Shown here: positions 46,006-56,739 of the stretch, piece by piece
Layout of the letters: every line of letters begins with the position of its first letter
Numbering within the stretch: the stretch's first letter is position 1
DNA from: Cricetomys ansorgei
Taxonomy: Eukaryota; Chordata; Mammalia; Rodentia; Nesomyidae
Direction of reading: 5' to 3'
Assembly (NCBI GenBank): GCA_026225945.1
Contig: JAMJFZ010001816.1
Coordinates: 6,635,501-6,699,500, forward strand
DNA: 64,000 nt
Position numbers and translations under genes: made by a program
The notes under the pieces: model-generated
What the model saw: the letters and a program-made list of their open reading frames with translations, nothing else
Told to the model about the DNA's origin: nothing
Databases searched by the model: none

Positions 46006-46172
46006 TTTGTGTGTGTGTGTGTGTACTATAACTGCATGTAGAGATGAGAGGGGGAGACAGTGGAGTCAGCTTTGTCCTTCCACCTTTATGTGGGTTCCAG
46101 GGATCCAACTCAGCCATTAGGCCTGTGTTTCAAGTGCTTTGACCTGCTGAGCCCTCTCACTGGTGTCTGTAC
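46006..46172 (-). repeat. tRNA-derived SINE (B3/B4-class) with (TG)n, antisense
   Basis: TG tract at 46007-46023, then a CCACCTTTATGTGGGTTCCAGGGATCCAACTCAGC block and CTTTGACCTGCTGAGCCCTCTCACTGG. Same type as 31173-31372. Confidence 0.7.
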
Positions 46173-46405
46173 TTATTTGTATTATTTGTCTCTACCTATA
46201 GAATCATGCCTAGCTAGGCTCACATCTGCTTAAAATTGTCTTGTAGGATCACCCTCAAGTCATTAATTTGAGGGTGATTTGTTTTTTATAATGATCATAT
46301 AAAGTGAATAGAAACATATTCTTTTTTGAGAAAATAGACTGAGCTCTCTCTATGAGCTGAGTAAGTCAGGGATGGTCCAGGAGGCAGAGCTGAGACTACT
46401 ATATA

Positions 46406-46757
46406 GATTCCTGTAGTTGTTTGCTCTTGTGGGGTGACTCAGCAAGGAAGACAAAGAGGCATTCTCATAGGTAGAAGTCCTGCCAGACCTCAGCAGAGGG
46501 AACCACCATCCTGGCCAGTGCCATACTCCATTGACAGTGGAACCCTGAGCATCTTAGCTCAGGTGTTTTTATTGATTCAGAACTCCTTAGGTGTTCTACT
46601 GATAGCATGTGCAGATTATAAGCAATCAAACAAGTGCCACAGAAATCCAACACCTGCAGATAATACAAAACGCCAAGAACCTAGGATAGTCTATCACCCA
46701 ACAGCACATAAAAACAATTTCAAACATAACTAAAACTAGACTTCCCCAACAGATTTC
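46406..46757 (-). mobile_element. Solo LTR, family C copy 4, 6-bp TSD
   Basis: LTR body 46412-46751 (340 bp), beginning TGTAGTTG and ending CCCCAACA, with duplications GATTCC (46406-46411) and GATTTC (46752-46757), one mismatch. It lies about 1.9 kb from copy 3 in opposite orientation. Confidence 0.88.
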
Positions 46758-46889
46758 TGTACAGCTGTTTAAATATACTACTTAGAACCATAAAAGCCAT
46801 TCTTGGGTCAGCAACCTATGGGAAATGGAGCAGATCTTTCCTGTGGTCTGAAGTTTGCAGTACCTCACTTTAAGCAACAAATTGGCCTG

Positions 46890-46890
<1 letters not shown>

Positions 46891-46928
<38 letters not shown>

Positions 46929-46929
46929 T
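46891..46929. repeat. (TAA)n microsatellite
   Basis: Uninterrupted TAA triplets. Confidence 0.97.
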
Positions 46930-47228
46930 AGCTAATAAGTATTAGTCCATGAACCTACTGCTATTTCTTAAGGATCTTTCTCAGGTAGAGTAAATCTTAA
47001 AAGTTGATTCAATGGCTGGTTAAATTATGTATGGAAAAGTTATAAAGAGATTTTTTATATATTTTTAGAAATAGAACCTTTTCTATTCCCTAATCTCCTG
47101 CTTCACAAAGAAAAATTCCTCATTTTGAGGATGACCTTGATGATGACTGAAACAGAAATCCCCAAGAGGACACCTTAAGAAACACTAGACGACATGCCTT
47201 TTAAAGTAGAAAGGAGCAGATATCATCT
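46930..47228. other. Unique-looking DNA
   Basis: Nothing recognised. Confidence 0.4.
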
Positions 47229-47230
47229 GA

Positions 47231-47262
47231 CTTTCTTTCTTCCTTCTTTCTTTCTTTCTTTC

Positions 47263-47293
<31 letters not shown>

Positions 47294-47297
47294 TTTT
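47231..47297. repeat. (CTTT)n and poly(T)
   Basis: CTTT tetranucleotides merging into TTTTC and a run of T. Confidence 0.97.
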
Positions 47298-47462
47298 GCT
47301 TTTTATAAAAAGAAAACTTCTTGAGGTAGTAAGGAGAAATCAAAGCTAAGTTGTTTGGAGCAGTAGATGAAATTAGAGACTCTGTATGTGTGCAGGATTC
47401 ATGGCATAGAGTTAAGGAGAAGAGAAACTTTGATTTAAAAGAAGTCTTGATGAATATACTAG

Positions 47463-47760
47463 TGACCTTTCTTATCACTGTGACCAAATACTTGACAAGA
47501 GCAACTTAAAGGAAGAAGGGTTTATTCTGGCTCATGGTTTAGGGGATACAATTCTTTATAGCAGGCAAGGCATGGTTGTAGAACCACATCCTGCCGGTGA
47601 GGAGATATTGGCAGATCAGGGAGTCAACAGTCACAGTGTAAAGAAGACTGGTCTACAATCCTCAAAGCCCATCCCTTTGGCCCTTAGTTCATCAGCAAGG
47701 CTCCATGTCCTCCAAAATAATACTCCCTGCTGATCCTGAGCGCCTGAACACTTAGCCTGT
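47463..47760 (-). mobile_element. MaLR LTR (MT/ORR1-like), antisense
   Basis: GACCTTTCTTATCACTGTGACCAAATACTTGACAAGAGCAACTTAAAGGAAGAAGGGTTTATTCTGGCTCATGG, and CATCCTGCCGGTGAGG. Same subfamily style as 45330-45720. Confidence 0.75.
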
Positions 47761-47764
47761 GACA

Positions 47765-49640
47765 GGGGTTAGATATTTGGACTTGCAGCAAGGAAAAGAC
47801 AAATGCTTTAAAAGTGAGTTTTTAAGTGCACAGGAAAACAAATCTCTTTTCCTCACATATTTATTTTCTTGACTAATGTTTTCCTTATACTGGGACTCTT
47901 TTAGACTCCATGAAAGAGTGAAGAGTGAAGAACCAGGTAAATTCAGTCTTTCGTGGAAGACTGTTACCTGCTTGAGCCTCATGTAGTTTAGCTCATTGAT
48001 TGAGAGCAAAGGTAAGATCCAGCAGGATTTGTTCTAACCTAAAACGCCCTTTCTTTTCTATTAGCTGTACAAGCTGGCCCAAGTAGTGAACTTCAATAAA
48101 TGTTAATAGCTAGACTTGTCAAGTGAATAAATCTCATGGCTTTTCTTCCAAAATAGATAAAATAAAGTCTACTAAACACATTGAATAGAATCTGCAGTCT
48201 GCTAAGGAGCGTATGTCCCCACAAGTTTAATTATTATCGTATCCATTAGCAAGATGCACATGGAGATAAGTTAGCTGGTGAGGACCTCAGATACTAGGAC
48301 AAGCACCTTCTCTGGGTGCAAAGTCTAAGGATCACTGGAGGAGGATAAAATTCTGAGTCTGGAAGAGAAGCTCCAAACAATGCTACACACAGTGCATTAA
48401 AGGAGAGGTCTCTTCAAGCCAGCCCAAACTACATAGTGAGGTTCCATTTAGATGTGTCTGATCATTCCAAGTGTACTGTCCATGGTTTCTTTACTAGACA
48501 CCTTGGATGAGATATTTCTTTGGAGATGGGGTATTCTGATCACTATAGAGTAGGTAGCAATCATCTGCCATTGTTCCATAGGTGCTAATAGTACCCATCC
48601 CTCAGTTTTCATGAAACCGAAATTTGTTTTTTTTTTAATGTTCAATATTGTCAAATGATTCCAAGATATAAAAGCATGCTTAGTTGAGTACTATTGTTCC
48701 TTTTCTTGAAAGCAAAGAAAATGTTATCAAATATTAGTAGTAACCTGATTAGTGGGAAAGAGTAAATTATAAAGTTAAAATTTACTGTTCAATGTGAAAG
48801 ATGTTGAAGGTTTAGTTTGAGTAGAATATTCTTCTGGCCTGGAATTTTGCACACGTGCTGGGAAACTCTTCCCTGCATTTTCCCTGTTATTTATTGTCCT
48901 GATCTGTCGAGCTTTTTTTCTCACAAGTCCATTTGCGCTTGGTTTGCCCCAAGGAAAAGGAAGATACAGAATCCTCGTCTGTCTCTGCTACTGTGTGTTA
49001 TTACTTGGGAAACGTCAAGGCAAATGCCATATAAATAGATAAAATACTCCAGAAACATCAGCTCTCACCATTTGGAGGGAGCGAGAAAGGGCAAATGTTT
49101 AAGTTTTAAGAGATAGAGTTAATAAAGAGCTGTCATTTCTTGAGCAGAGGAGACAAAGGGCCTTCTCAGACACATATAACTTGGCATTGTGGATTAATAA
49201 AACGTCAGAGTTTCACTTTGTTATCTATTGGTATCAATGGTTGTTTGGTTTTATCATGTTGCGAAGGCTGTACCTCTGTTGAGATTAGTGTTTAGACATA
49301 TTTAGACATTGGGCAATAACATTTATCTGTTGGAGGAGTGTAATCTTTATTAGATGAAAAAGGCAAAGCCAGTTCACTCGGCATTACATTTCAGTTTTTG
49401 GTTAATCCCCTTCCAGCTTTCTTAGTTATATGGTGTTTCAATAGAATCCAGCTGGAATGAGCTTTAATTGCCCAAGAGGACTCATCCCCTCTTTGCTGGC
49501 TATTCAGTTATAGTGAATTACCCTCTGTTACCCCAAACTTCTTAGATATAGGTATACACCTGCCCTGGTTTTGTCACAATAAATCTTTATAATAGTTTCT
49601 ATTCATTTCATTTCATTCTATGGACAAGAGTGGTTCCTGC
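47765..49640. other. Unique-looking DNA, no gene seen
   Basis: No recognised repeat or gene. Block 49370-49520 is less AT-rich and repeat-free. Confidence 0.45.
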
Positions 49641-49643
49641 CAC

Positions 49644-49644
<1 letters not shown>

Positions 49645-49685
<41 letters not shown>
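49645..49685 (+). repeat. Poly(A) tract of 41 residues
   Basis: Uninterrupted A run. An AATAAA lies about 60 bases upstream, too far for a normal cleavage site, so the origin of the tract as a retrocopy tail is unproven. Confidence 0.97.
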
Positions 49686-49687
<2 letters not shown>

Positions 49688-49689
49688 TA

Positions 49690-51840
49690 TCTAAGTATTT
49701 TTCTAGTTGAGCAAAGTTCAAATGTCAATTCTTCAGCTATGAAGCATTGTAAATTTTTGAAGAAAGGCCTCTTATCTTACCATTTTCAAAGTGCTCAGTG
49801 AATAACTTAGAGTAGGTAGTCCCCCAAAGTTTTTTAGCGACCATGAGAAAGTCACCCAAAATTTGGTACATCTGTGACATTTTACCAATTATTCTGTCCA
49901 TAGATGACTTTCCCCATTTTAACTCCTTCATTTACATTTTTAGATGCATAGTACTTAATGTCAGCAGCAAGTCAGTCTAAGCACTTGGGCAAATGAACTG
50001 TATGGAGGGGAAGTATCTGGCAGTTATTAAGTACTTGTTTGGCCTTTGCTACAGTCATTAGCCATGCAGCAGCCAGACAATCTTTAATGTGCTAAGAAGG
50101 TCTGGCTATTGAGAGTTGTTTTTTGTTTTATTATTGCTTTTTATTCTGCATTTTCTTCAGGTGACTGTATTACCAATGTATCCCAGCCTGGTCCCACAAT
50201 ATTCATACCTTGTAAATTGTACATGAAGAAGAACTTACATTGTTATTTGAATTCAAAGTCAAAAACATTGTGAGCATGCTTAAAAATAACCATGTGGAGC
50301 TACAGTCCTGTCTCTCACCACTTTGCAGGTTTGCATAGGTGTCAACTGAAGCTTGTCATTTATTAAATTGTAATTGTATACATATTGGAGAGTGCAAAGC
50401 CAAAAGAACACAGTCAGGAACAAAAAGAACAGAGAAAGACCGATTCCCTGCAGTAGAGGATAAGATTTTTTTCCAAAGAAGTGACTTCCTTAAACAACCA
50501 GAGGAGAGTGTGGGGATTATTAGTGAACTTTATGTATAATCATACAAGAAAGCACTTTAGGGTGAAGCATACATTCTTGAGTATGCTTAGTGTAAGGTGA
50601 TATTTCAAGAAGGGAAGATGGGTTGTGAAGAGCGTGTCAGGAAGGTGACACGACGTACAGGAACACTTCTGGGCATGCTGAATTTTCATCATAAAGTTTT
50701 AACAGAAAAAAAAAAAGTGAGACGACATTATGAAAGCGTACTGCTATAGGGGCTTGTCCTTACAGACATTTGCTTGCCCAGCTGCTAAGAAAATTAACAG
50801 AATTGATCAGCTGTTCTTTAAGCTACAGTGATAAGCCATTGCTTCCCTCAGAGGAGTCCATGAGTATCAACCAGAACCAAGATGGACAACATCCCATGCC
50901 CTCCCTTTAGTCGAATAAATCATTGCTGCACATTTGTTATGAATTTGGTTTGATTCAGACATTCTCTGCAACAGACACTGATTTTTCTCTCCCTGTAGTT
51001 AGCAAGGCAGTAAGTCGCCATAGGGCAGAGGTAGGAGGGTCACCAGGGTAGGTAAGGATGGGAGATAGTGTTGAGCATTGCTTCTTAAAATGTGAAATAG
51101 CTATAGAAGTATAGAAATGGGAGCTGCTAAAAATCCGTTTTCTAAAGTCTCCATCTGTTTTCCAACAGTTGTTACTATATGTATCTCCGGTTTATGTGTT
51201 TTGACTGCCGGTCAGGAGATAATGTATGAAGATTGACATGTCAGTCTTGGACAAGGTGAAAGATGTCTGCTGACTTGTGTTTAATGAGCTTTAAGTCATT
51301 CTGTCCATGGAAGTCACAAAATCAGATAAAATTTGGAAGTGGGAGAAACTTTGCTAATTGCATAATCATTATTAATTTTGTCATTAATATTAATATTTAT
51401 TTCAATTCCACCTTACCAAATATCTCATTTCATTTAATATGTGAGAAATAATGAGTCTTCAAGATGAAATAAAATTAAAGTTAATTGAAGTTAGTGACTA
51501 AACCGAGGCTTCATGAGGACATGACACTAATTCTTTTTCAGCTTTTGTAGATTTATTAGCAGGTAAGCATGCATACCTTATTTCTATATTTGCTTGAATT
51601 TTAAATATCAAGGGCTTTTGAGTTTTAGAATTTTCTACATCAAGGATTAGTTCATTGCATCGTAATCAATACATTAATTCAATCTTCTAGTTGGCACATT
51701 GATCAATATTTGATACGTTGATTTCTAGCTGAAAAATAATTTTGTGAGAGTTTGTGAAAAATTATTGGAAGTTAAATAATAGATAATAGGAACCTTCTTA
51801 TAAACCCTTCCTTTACTGTTTAATCAATCTCTCTTTCTCC
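49690..51840. other. Unique-looking DNA, no gene seen
   Basis: No recognised element. The open frames at 50339-50539 and 51263-51451 lack family features. Confidence 0.45.
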
Positions 51841-51865
51841 TCCATATATTTGAGATATATATCCC

Positions 51866-51888
51866 ATATATATATATATATATATATT
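51866..51888. repeat. (TA)n
   Basis: Short TA dinucleotide tract next to GAGATATATATCCC. Confidence 0.9.
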
Positions 51889-51889
51889 T

Positions 51890-52355
51890 CAAAATATAAA
51901 AATCTGCTCAGTCTGAATAATGTTACTTGAATGTGTATTTTCAGGGCTAACCACTAGGTACTGGATAACCAATCAGTGTGCTTTTCCAGGGAGAATACTT
52001 TCTCCTGCTCCCAGCATTCCTTAGTTACCTGTAGTTATTTGTTTAGGGGTGGGGGCTCATGAGACTTACCCTTCCTGTTAGCATGTCTACTGGTATCCTT
52101 GTTCAGGGCTTGCTAAGCAGCCATGCTGGTGATATTTCAGGAACGTGGCTTCTCTGACATTTCTAGGAGACACAGTCTAACAGCAGACCCCCTGAGCTGC
52201 TGGTTCTTATAATCACTCTGCTCCCTCCTCAACAGTCCCCCGCCCCAGGCCTTAGTACAGGAACTGTATTGTAAATATAGCATTTGGGTCTGAGCTCCGT
52301 AACACCATTCTGATTGGTTGGGGTTTTTGTAATGGTCTCCACATTTGACATTCCT
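51890..52355. other. Unique-looking DNA, no gene seen
   Basis: Nothing recognised. Confidence 0.4.
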
Positions 52356-52362
52356 TTTTCTC

Positions 52363-52565
52363 CTTTTTTTTTTTTTTCCTCTTTTTTTTTCTCCAGAAGC
52401 AGATTGTCCTTTAATCAGAACAATGAGGGGCAGCAGTCTCTACATGGCAGTGGAGACTGTGCTCCAGGTCTTAGGGGCACTGAGGCATTTGTGGTGCAGA
52501 AATAGAAAAGTTGGGGGTGGAAGATTGCAACTACAGATCTACTCGCCAGAATTCTCAAAGTTCTA
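52363..52565 (-). pseudogene. Possible 5'-truncated retrocopy (mRNA 3' end with poly(A))
   Basis: On the minus strand about 170 bases of non-repetitive sequence end with an ATTAAA polyadenylation signal (plus-strand 52412-52417), about 20 bases before an A-rich tail (plus-strand T runs at 52363-52393). This is the layout of a processed retrocopy of an mRNA 3' end. I do not recognise the source gene, and no clear target duplication is visible. Confidence 0.35.
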
Positions 52566-52689
52566 AATAACAAAGAAGGTTGATGTGTTGACAGCTGTTA
52601 AGGAACTGGCAATTAGACACTAAGTTTAAACACCAAATAATTTTTAAAAGACTCACATGAGTTTATTTACTTTTCATAGATAATAGCAA

Positions 52690-52767
52690 TCTAGTAGCCA
52701 TACTTTGATTACCTAACTATGTGCCGCCGTTGTGCCAAACACATGAATTACCCTAACCGTTATGTAT
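52690..52767 (-). repeat. MIR SINE, outer part (split)
   Basis: ACCTAACTATGTGCCGCCGTTGTGCCAAACACATGAATTACCCTAACCGTTATG corresponds to the antisense 3' half of MIR. The continuation is at about 53218-53320. Confidence 0.65.
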
Positions 52768-52769
52768 TT

Positions 52770-52950
52770 TTAAGACTGATTTCTATTTATGTGTGCACCA
52801 CGTATGTGCAGACACCTGTAGATGCCATCAGATCCCTTGGATGTGGAGTTACAATCAGCTGTAAATTAACTGGTGTGGCTGCTGGAAACTGAACTCAGGC
52901 CCTCTGGGAGATCAAAAGCTCGCTATCCACAGAGGCTACTCTCCCGTCCA
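52770..52950 (-). repeat. B3 SINE, antisense
   Basis: TTTCTATTTATGTGTGCACCACGTATGTGCAG, CAGATCCCTTGGATGTGGAGTTACAATCAGCTG, CTGCTGGAAACTGAACTCAGGCCCTCTGGGAGA, ending CTCTCCCGTCC. Confidence 0.8.
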
Positions 52951-52989
52951 TCTTATTTAATATTTGATTTAATATGTTAGAGACATGTT

Positions 52990-53212
52990 ACCACTTAATT
53001 TTAAAAATTATTTTATCTTATGTGTACGTATGGCTGTTTAGTCTACACATGTCGGCAAAAATATGTTCTTGGTATCCAAAGAGGTCAGAAAAGCGTGTCA
53101 GGTACCCTGGAACTGGAGTTGCAGGTGGTTGTGAGATGCTATGTAGATGCTACAAAACATCCAGGGCTTTGGAGGAGCAACCAATGCCAAGCCATCTCTT
53201 CAAACCCCTGAG
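52990..53212 (-). repeat. B3 SINE, antisense
   Basis: A TTTTATCTTATGTGTACGTATGGC tail, AGAGGTCAGAAAAGCGTGTCAGGTACCCTGGAACTGGAGTTGCAGGTGGTTGTGAG, and CCAAGCCATCTCTTCAAACCCC head. Confidence 0.8.
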
Positions 53213-53217
53213 ATGTT

Positions 53218-53325
53218 GCCATTTAATAGATGTGGAAGTTGTAGGTTAAAGAGGAAGGGAATTTTTCCCAGTTCACACTACAGTAGAAACGAGATTGGGA
53301 AATACTAGCAGAGATTGCTCGGCTC
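53218..53325 (-). repeat. MIR SINE, inner part (split)
   Basis: CCATTTAATAGATGTGGAAGTTGTAGGTTAAAGAGGAAGGGAATTTTTCCCAGTTCACACTACAGTAG is the antisense MIR core. It continues the piece at 52690-52767 across two B3 insertions. Confidence 0.65.
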
Positions 53326-53329
53326 CAAT

Positions 53330-54535
53330 GTCATATTTCCTGACCTTGGATTGACTTCTTGTAGGTGCTTGTTGCTGAGCCTGGCTGTATTTAGATCAGA
53401 TCTATCACTTGCTTGAATGGTATATGAAGGCCTAAGCCAATGATATGTAATCATATAATTTTTATTTAATTTCTTGCACAAAATTCTGGGTCATTTGTAT
53501 TAAAGACTGAGTTGCTTCCTATATTCCCATTAACATCAGTCTGTGAGTGACAGTATCAGGATCTAAAACGATATAAAAATGGATATAATTAGGCTGCAAT
53601 GAACATAGTGAAGCTTAATAAAAATCGGACAGAGGACTGCCACGTGCGACTGAGAAGACAAGCTCGAGCACGCGCGCGAGAAAATGAACCTGTGAAGTGC
53701 AAGGAAAGCAGAACCACTTTCAGGCTCCGAGTTGTACTGGCCACTTCGATGTGGGTTCTCAGGTACCTGAGGCCACAGGCTTGTGAACAGCAGGACAGAA
53801 CAGTGGAGAGAGGTCCAGGCCCCGTTGATCAGAACACCTCTGGAACATGGTTCCAGAACAACCATTTCGGTGTGTGTCCATTGCAGGTGGTTAAGGAACG
53901 TAAAATCCCATCACGGAGAGAATAAAGAACCATTTGTGAAAGGAGAGGCAGATGATTGTGGTTAACTTTAAATACTGGGAAAAAAAATTCCAAGTAAAAT
54001 ACATGTAGAGACGGAAAGGCAGAGCGTAAAGTTGGGGTGATGCTGAGATCTAAAGCTCTGTGTTTTAGCGTGAAGACTCGTGAGAGGATGGGGCTTTAGC
54101 CACAGAGACATTAAAGCAATACAGAACAATCAAATGTGAGAAATTTGGTTTAAAAAAAAAAAGACACAGATTTGGGTTGGTATGGAAGCAGGGCCGGATC
54201 TGAAAAGAGTTGCAAGGGTATGATCAAAATATATGAAATTCTCAACTTATAAAAAATAAATAAAAAGCTAAAACGTTTTAATAAGAACTTATCCTTGAGA
54301 AAAAGGCAAATTGGGGCAAATCGAGAACTCTGAACAGGGAAATTAAAGGGTGCAGATAACTGACTGCCAATCTCCAGGGCAGAGCTCACCTGTGGTCTTT
54401 CTAAGCTGCGGAGCCCAGTCAGCGTGCTGGCGTTAATCGTCTGGCGGCTCAGATTTTACAGAGCCGGAAAACTAAAGAGCTAATTTGAGAAAACACCCTG
54501 GAAAATGAAGCCCTGTCTCGTTTCTCCTGGTTGCT
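53330..54535. other. Unique-looking DNA, no gene seen
   Basis: The 108-codon plus frame at 53599-53925 overlaps a 100-codon minus frame and contains a GCACGCGCGCGAG patch. No family features. Confidence 0.4.
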
Positions 54536-54539
54536 ATGT

Positions 54540-54672
54540 GTTCTCCCTCTTCCTCCTCTTCCTCCCCCTCTTTTTCCTTCTCCTCCTCCTCTCTCTCTCC
54601 TCCTCTTCCTCTCCCTCACCCCCTCCGGCTCTTCTTCCTCTTTTTTCTCCTTTTCCTCCTCCTCCTCAACTC
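54540..54672. repeat. Pyrimidine (TCC/CTT)n low-complexity tract
   Basis: Almost pure C/T on the plus strand with CTCCTCCT and CTTCCTC units; it may adopt non-B structure. Confidence 0.95.
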
Positions 54673-54689
54673 TTTAATTAAAATGAAGC

Positions 54690-55230
54690 GACAATAGGAA
54701 GCATCCTTTGCAGGGAAGCTCGTGGGAGCCCTTAGTTGCCTTTGCTTTTGTTTCTTAGACACAAAGCCATTCGGACATCGGTCTATCAAGCCCACTGATG
54801 TCCACGAGAACGGTGTCTGCGGTATTTTGAATGAGTGGGAGTTTTTCCAGCGCAATTTGATGCTTTCTCTACTTTGGAGAACGCACAGAACAGCCATGCT
54901 GTGGAGAAAAGTATCAAAAAGCGGTTTGTCTTTTGACTTTTTGACTCTTCTTTATCCCTGGCCAGCCACAGTCCTCCTCCTCCTCCTCCTCCTGCTGCTG
55001 CCAGACACTGGGACTTGAATGTGTCATTACAGCCTAATTGCACTGTTGTGCGGCAGGACATAAGTGCTGACTGTCTGGCAGGGTCAGAGATCAGCCATTG
55101 CCACCAACACTCCAGGCAGCGGCCGCACGGAGATTCTGTGAGTCTCTTTTTCTCGGCTTTGGGATGAGCCTGCAGCTGTCTGTGTGTCTCTTCATAGGAC
55201 TGTGGATGGTCCCAGCACACAATATGGCTT
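54690..55230. other. Candidate conserved non-coding block
   Basis: Repeat-free, higher GC than the surroundings, several CpGs including GCGGCCGC near 55117-55124, and a TAATT-containing stretch CATTACAGCCTAATTGCAC. It contains a (CTC)n/(CTG)n run at about 54975-55000. Open frames run on both strands (54786-55220 minus, 54722-55018 plus) but neither resembles a known protein. I infer possible regulatory function only from composition. Confidence 0.3.
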
Positions 55231-55234
55231 CTTA

Positions 55235-56255
55235 CTTTCTTAACAAAGATACAGAAATCATTCTAAAGCAAACGGAGCTCTTTCTTATGGCTTTTTATAA
55301 ATTTTGAGCGCCATACATATACAAGTCAGCATCAAAATCTTATACCAGGTTTCTTATATACACACAATTTTAAAATAAGAATTCAAGTGTTAATGTCAGC
55401 CTTAGGATAGAAGCTGCTGGGTGCTAAATAGAATAACTCACATATGAACAAATAAGCTGTGTTCACAGATAGAAAATAGTATCTTGCAGATTTTATAGTA
55501 TCTTATGTCACAAAATAAAAATTTAATTTTTTTACGGGAGCTAACCTATTCCTAAAAGTAATAAGAGAATATTTTTTAAGTAATTTGTCATGTCTAGACT
55601 TATGTCTCTGGGTGGAATACAAGTTCAGATACATTCATAGAGAGGTATTTATTGTTATTTGAAGGTTCTCCACTCCTATTTTTAAAATCTAATATATTTA
55701 GTGTATGTTATCTGTAAAATTTTGGCAGACATACTGATCTAACACAGAGAATATTGTTTCAAGGAATATCTCTAGTAACCTACTCCTTCCAACTATATGG
55801 CTTATAGAATTCAAAGAATAAAGAGAGAATCATGGGATATAACTCTAGTACAGAACAATAGTTAAGACTAGGGTTCTGACTGGGAGTACTAGAAGGGTAT
55901 AGAAGAAGAGAAAAATTAGTGTGAAGACTTGCAAGGAATTCTGACCAATTAACCCTCCAGTACAATCATACTTAGAATTAACCAGAAAGGTCAGCCTGTC
56001 TCAGGAGAATTTTCCATATCCACCAGTATACATTAGAGAAGAAGATGTCTCTGGCACACCAAAGAAGAGACACATTCTCCATTAACCCACAGAAAGAAGA
56101 TCAGGCCCCAGCACACACATCTATAGCCCAGGACAGCCAGAAGAACTTCTTGTTTATTTACAAAGTGATAACCCCTAGAAACTTCTATAGTGGGAGAGGT
56201 AAAAAATCCATCTCTCCCTCTAGTTGCAGAATTATGGCTCCTGTGATCTTTGACA
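55235..56255. other. Unique-looking AT-rich DNA, no gene seen
   Basis: Nothing recognised. Confidence 0.45.
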
Positions 56256-56279
56256 GCTGATTTTACTTTCGGTGGTTAA

Positions 56280-56725
56280 ATTATGTTGATAGCGGAAGGC
56301 GTTTTGCAGACGCAAGCATGTTATTAATCTGTTGACCTTAAACAAGAAGGTTACAAGTGGGCCCAACCTAGTCACGTGTGCCCTTTCAAGGCATAGTTCT
56401 ATTTTGGTGGCAGAAGAGGAAGTCAGGGGACATCTGAAAGCAGGGAGGACTTGACGTGGTAGTGCAGATTTGCAGATGGAGGGGCCCCCGTGGCAAGGAG
56501 TATGGGCTAGCCAGGAAATGCTGATGCCAGGCCTCTGAGCACAGAGCTGGTGCCGAAACTGCATGAATATGGAAGTGTGCCCTACTACAGAGCCTTGAGA
56601 GGTCAGCGTGGCCTGCCTGACACCCTGATTTTGTGAATGGCTCAGCAGAGAGCCCAGCCATGCTAGCATGGACTTCTGAATCTTCAGGCTTATGAAACAG
56701 AGTGTGGTTAATCACATAAGCTAAG
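56280..56725 (+). mobile_element. MLT1-type ancient MaLR LTR, sense
   Basis: TAATCTGTTGACCTTAAACAAGAAGGTTACAAGTGGGCCCAACCTAGTCACGTGTGCCCTTT, CAGGAAATGCTGATGCCAGGC, GCCTGCCTGACACCCTGATTTTG and CATGGACTTCTGAATCTTCAGGCTTATGAAAC follow the MLT1 order. Two overlapping 118-145 codon minus-strand frames here are chance. Confidence 0.65.
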
Positions 56726-56739
56726 GCAATATGAAAGAA

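Noticed and set aside
54786..55220. 144-codon minus-strand frame as a protein
   Set aside because: The glycine run comes from a (CTC)n repeat, a plus-strand frame overlaps it, and no family is recognised. Listed instead as a possible non-coding block.
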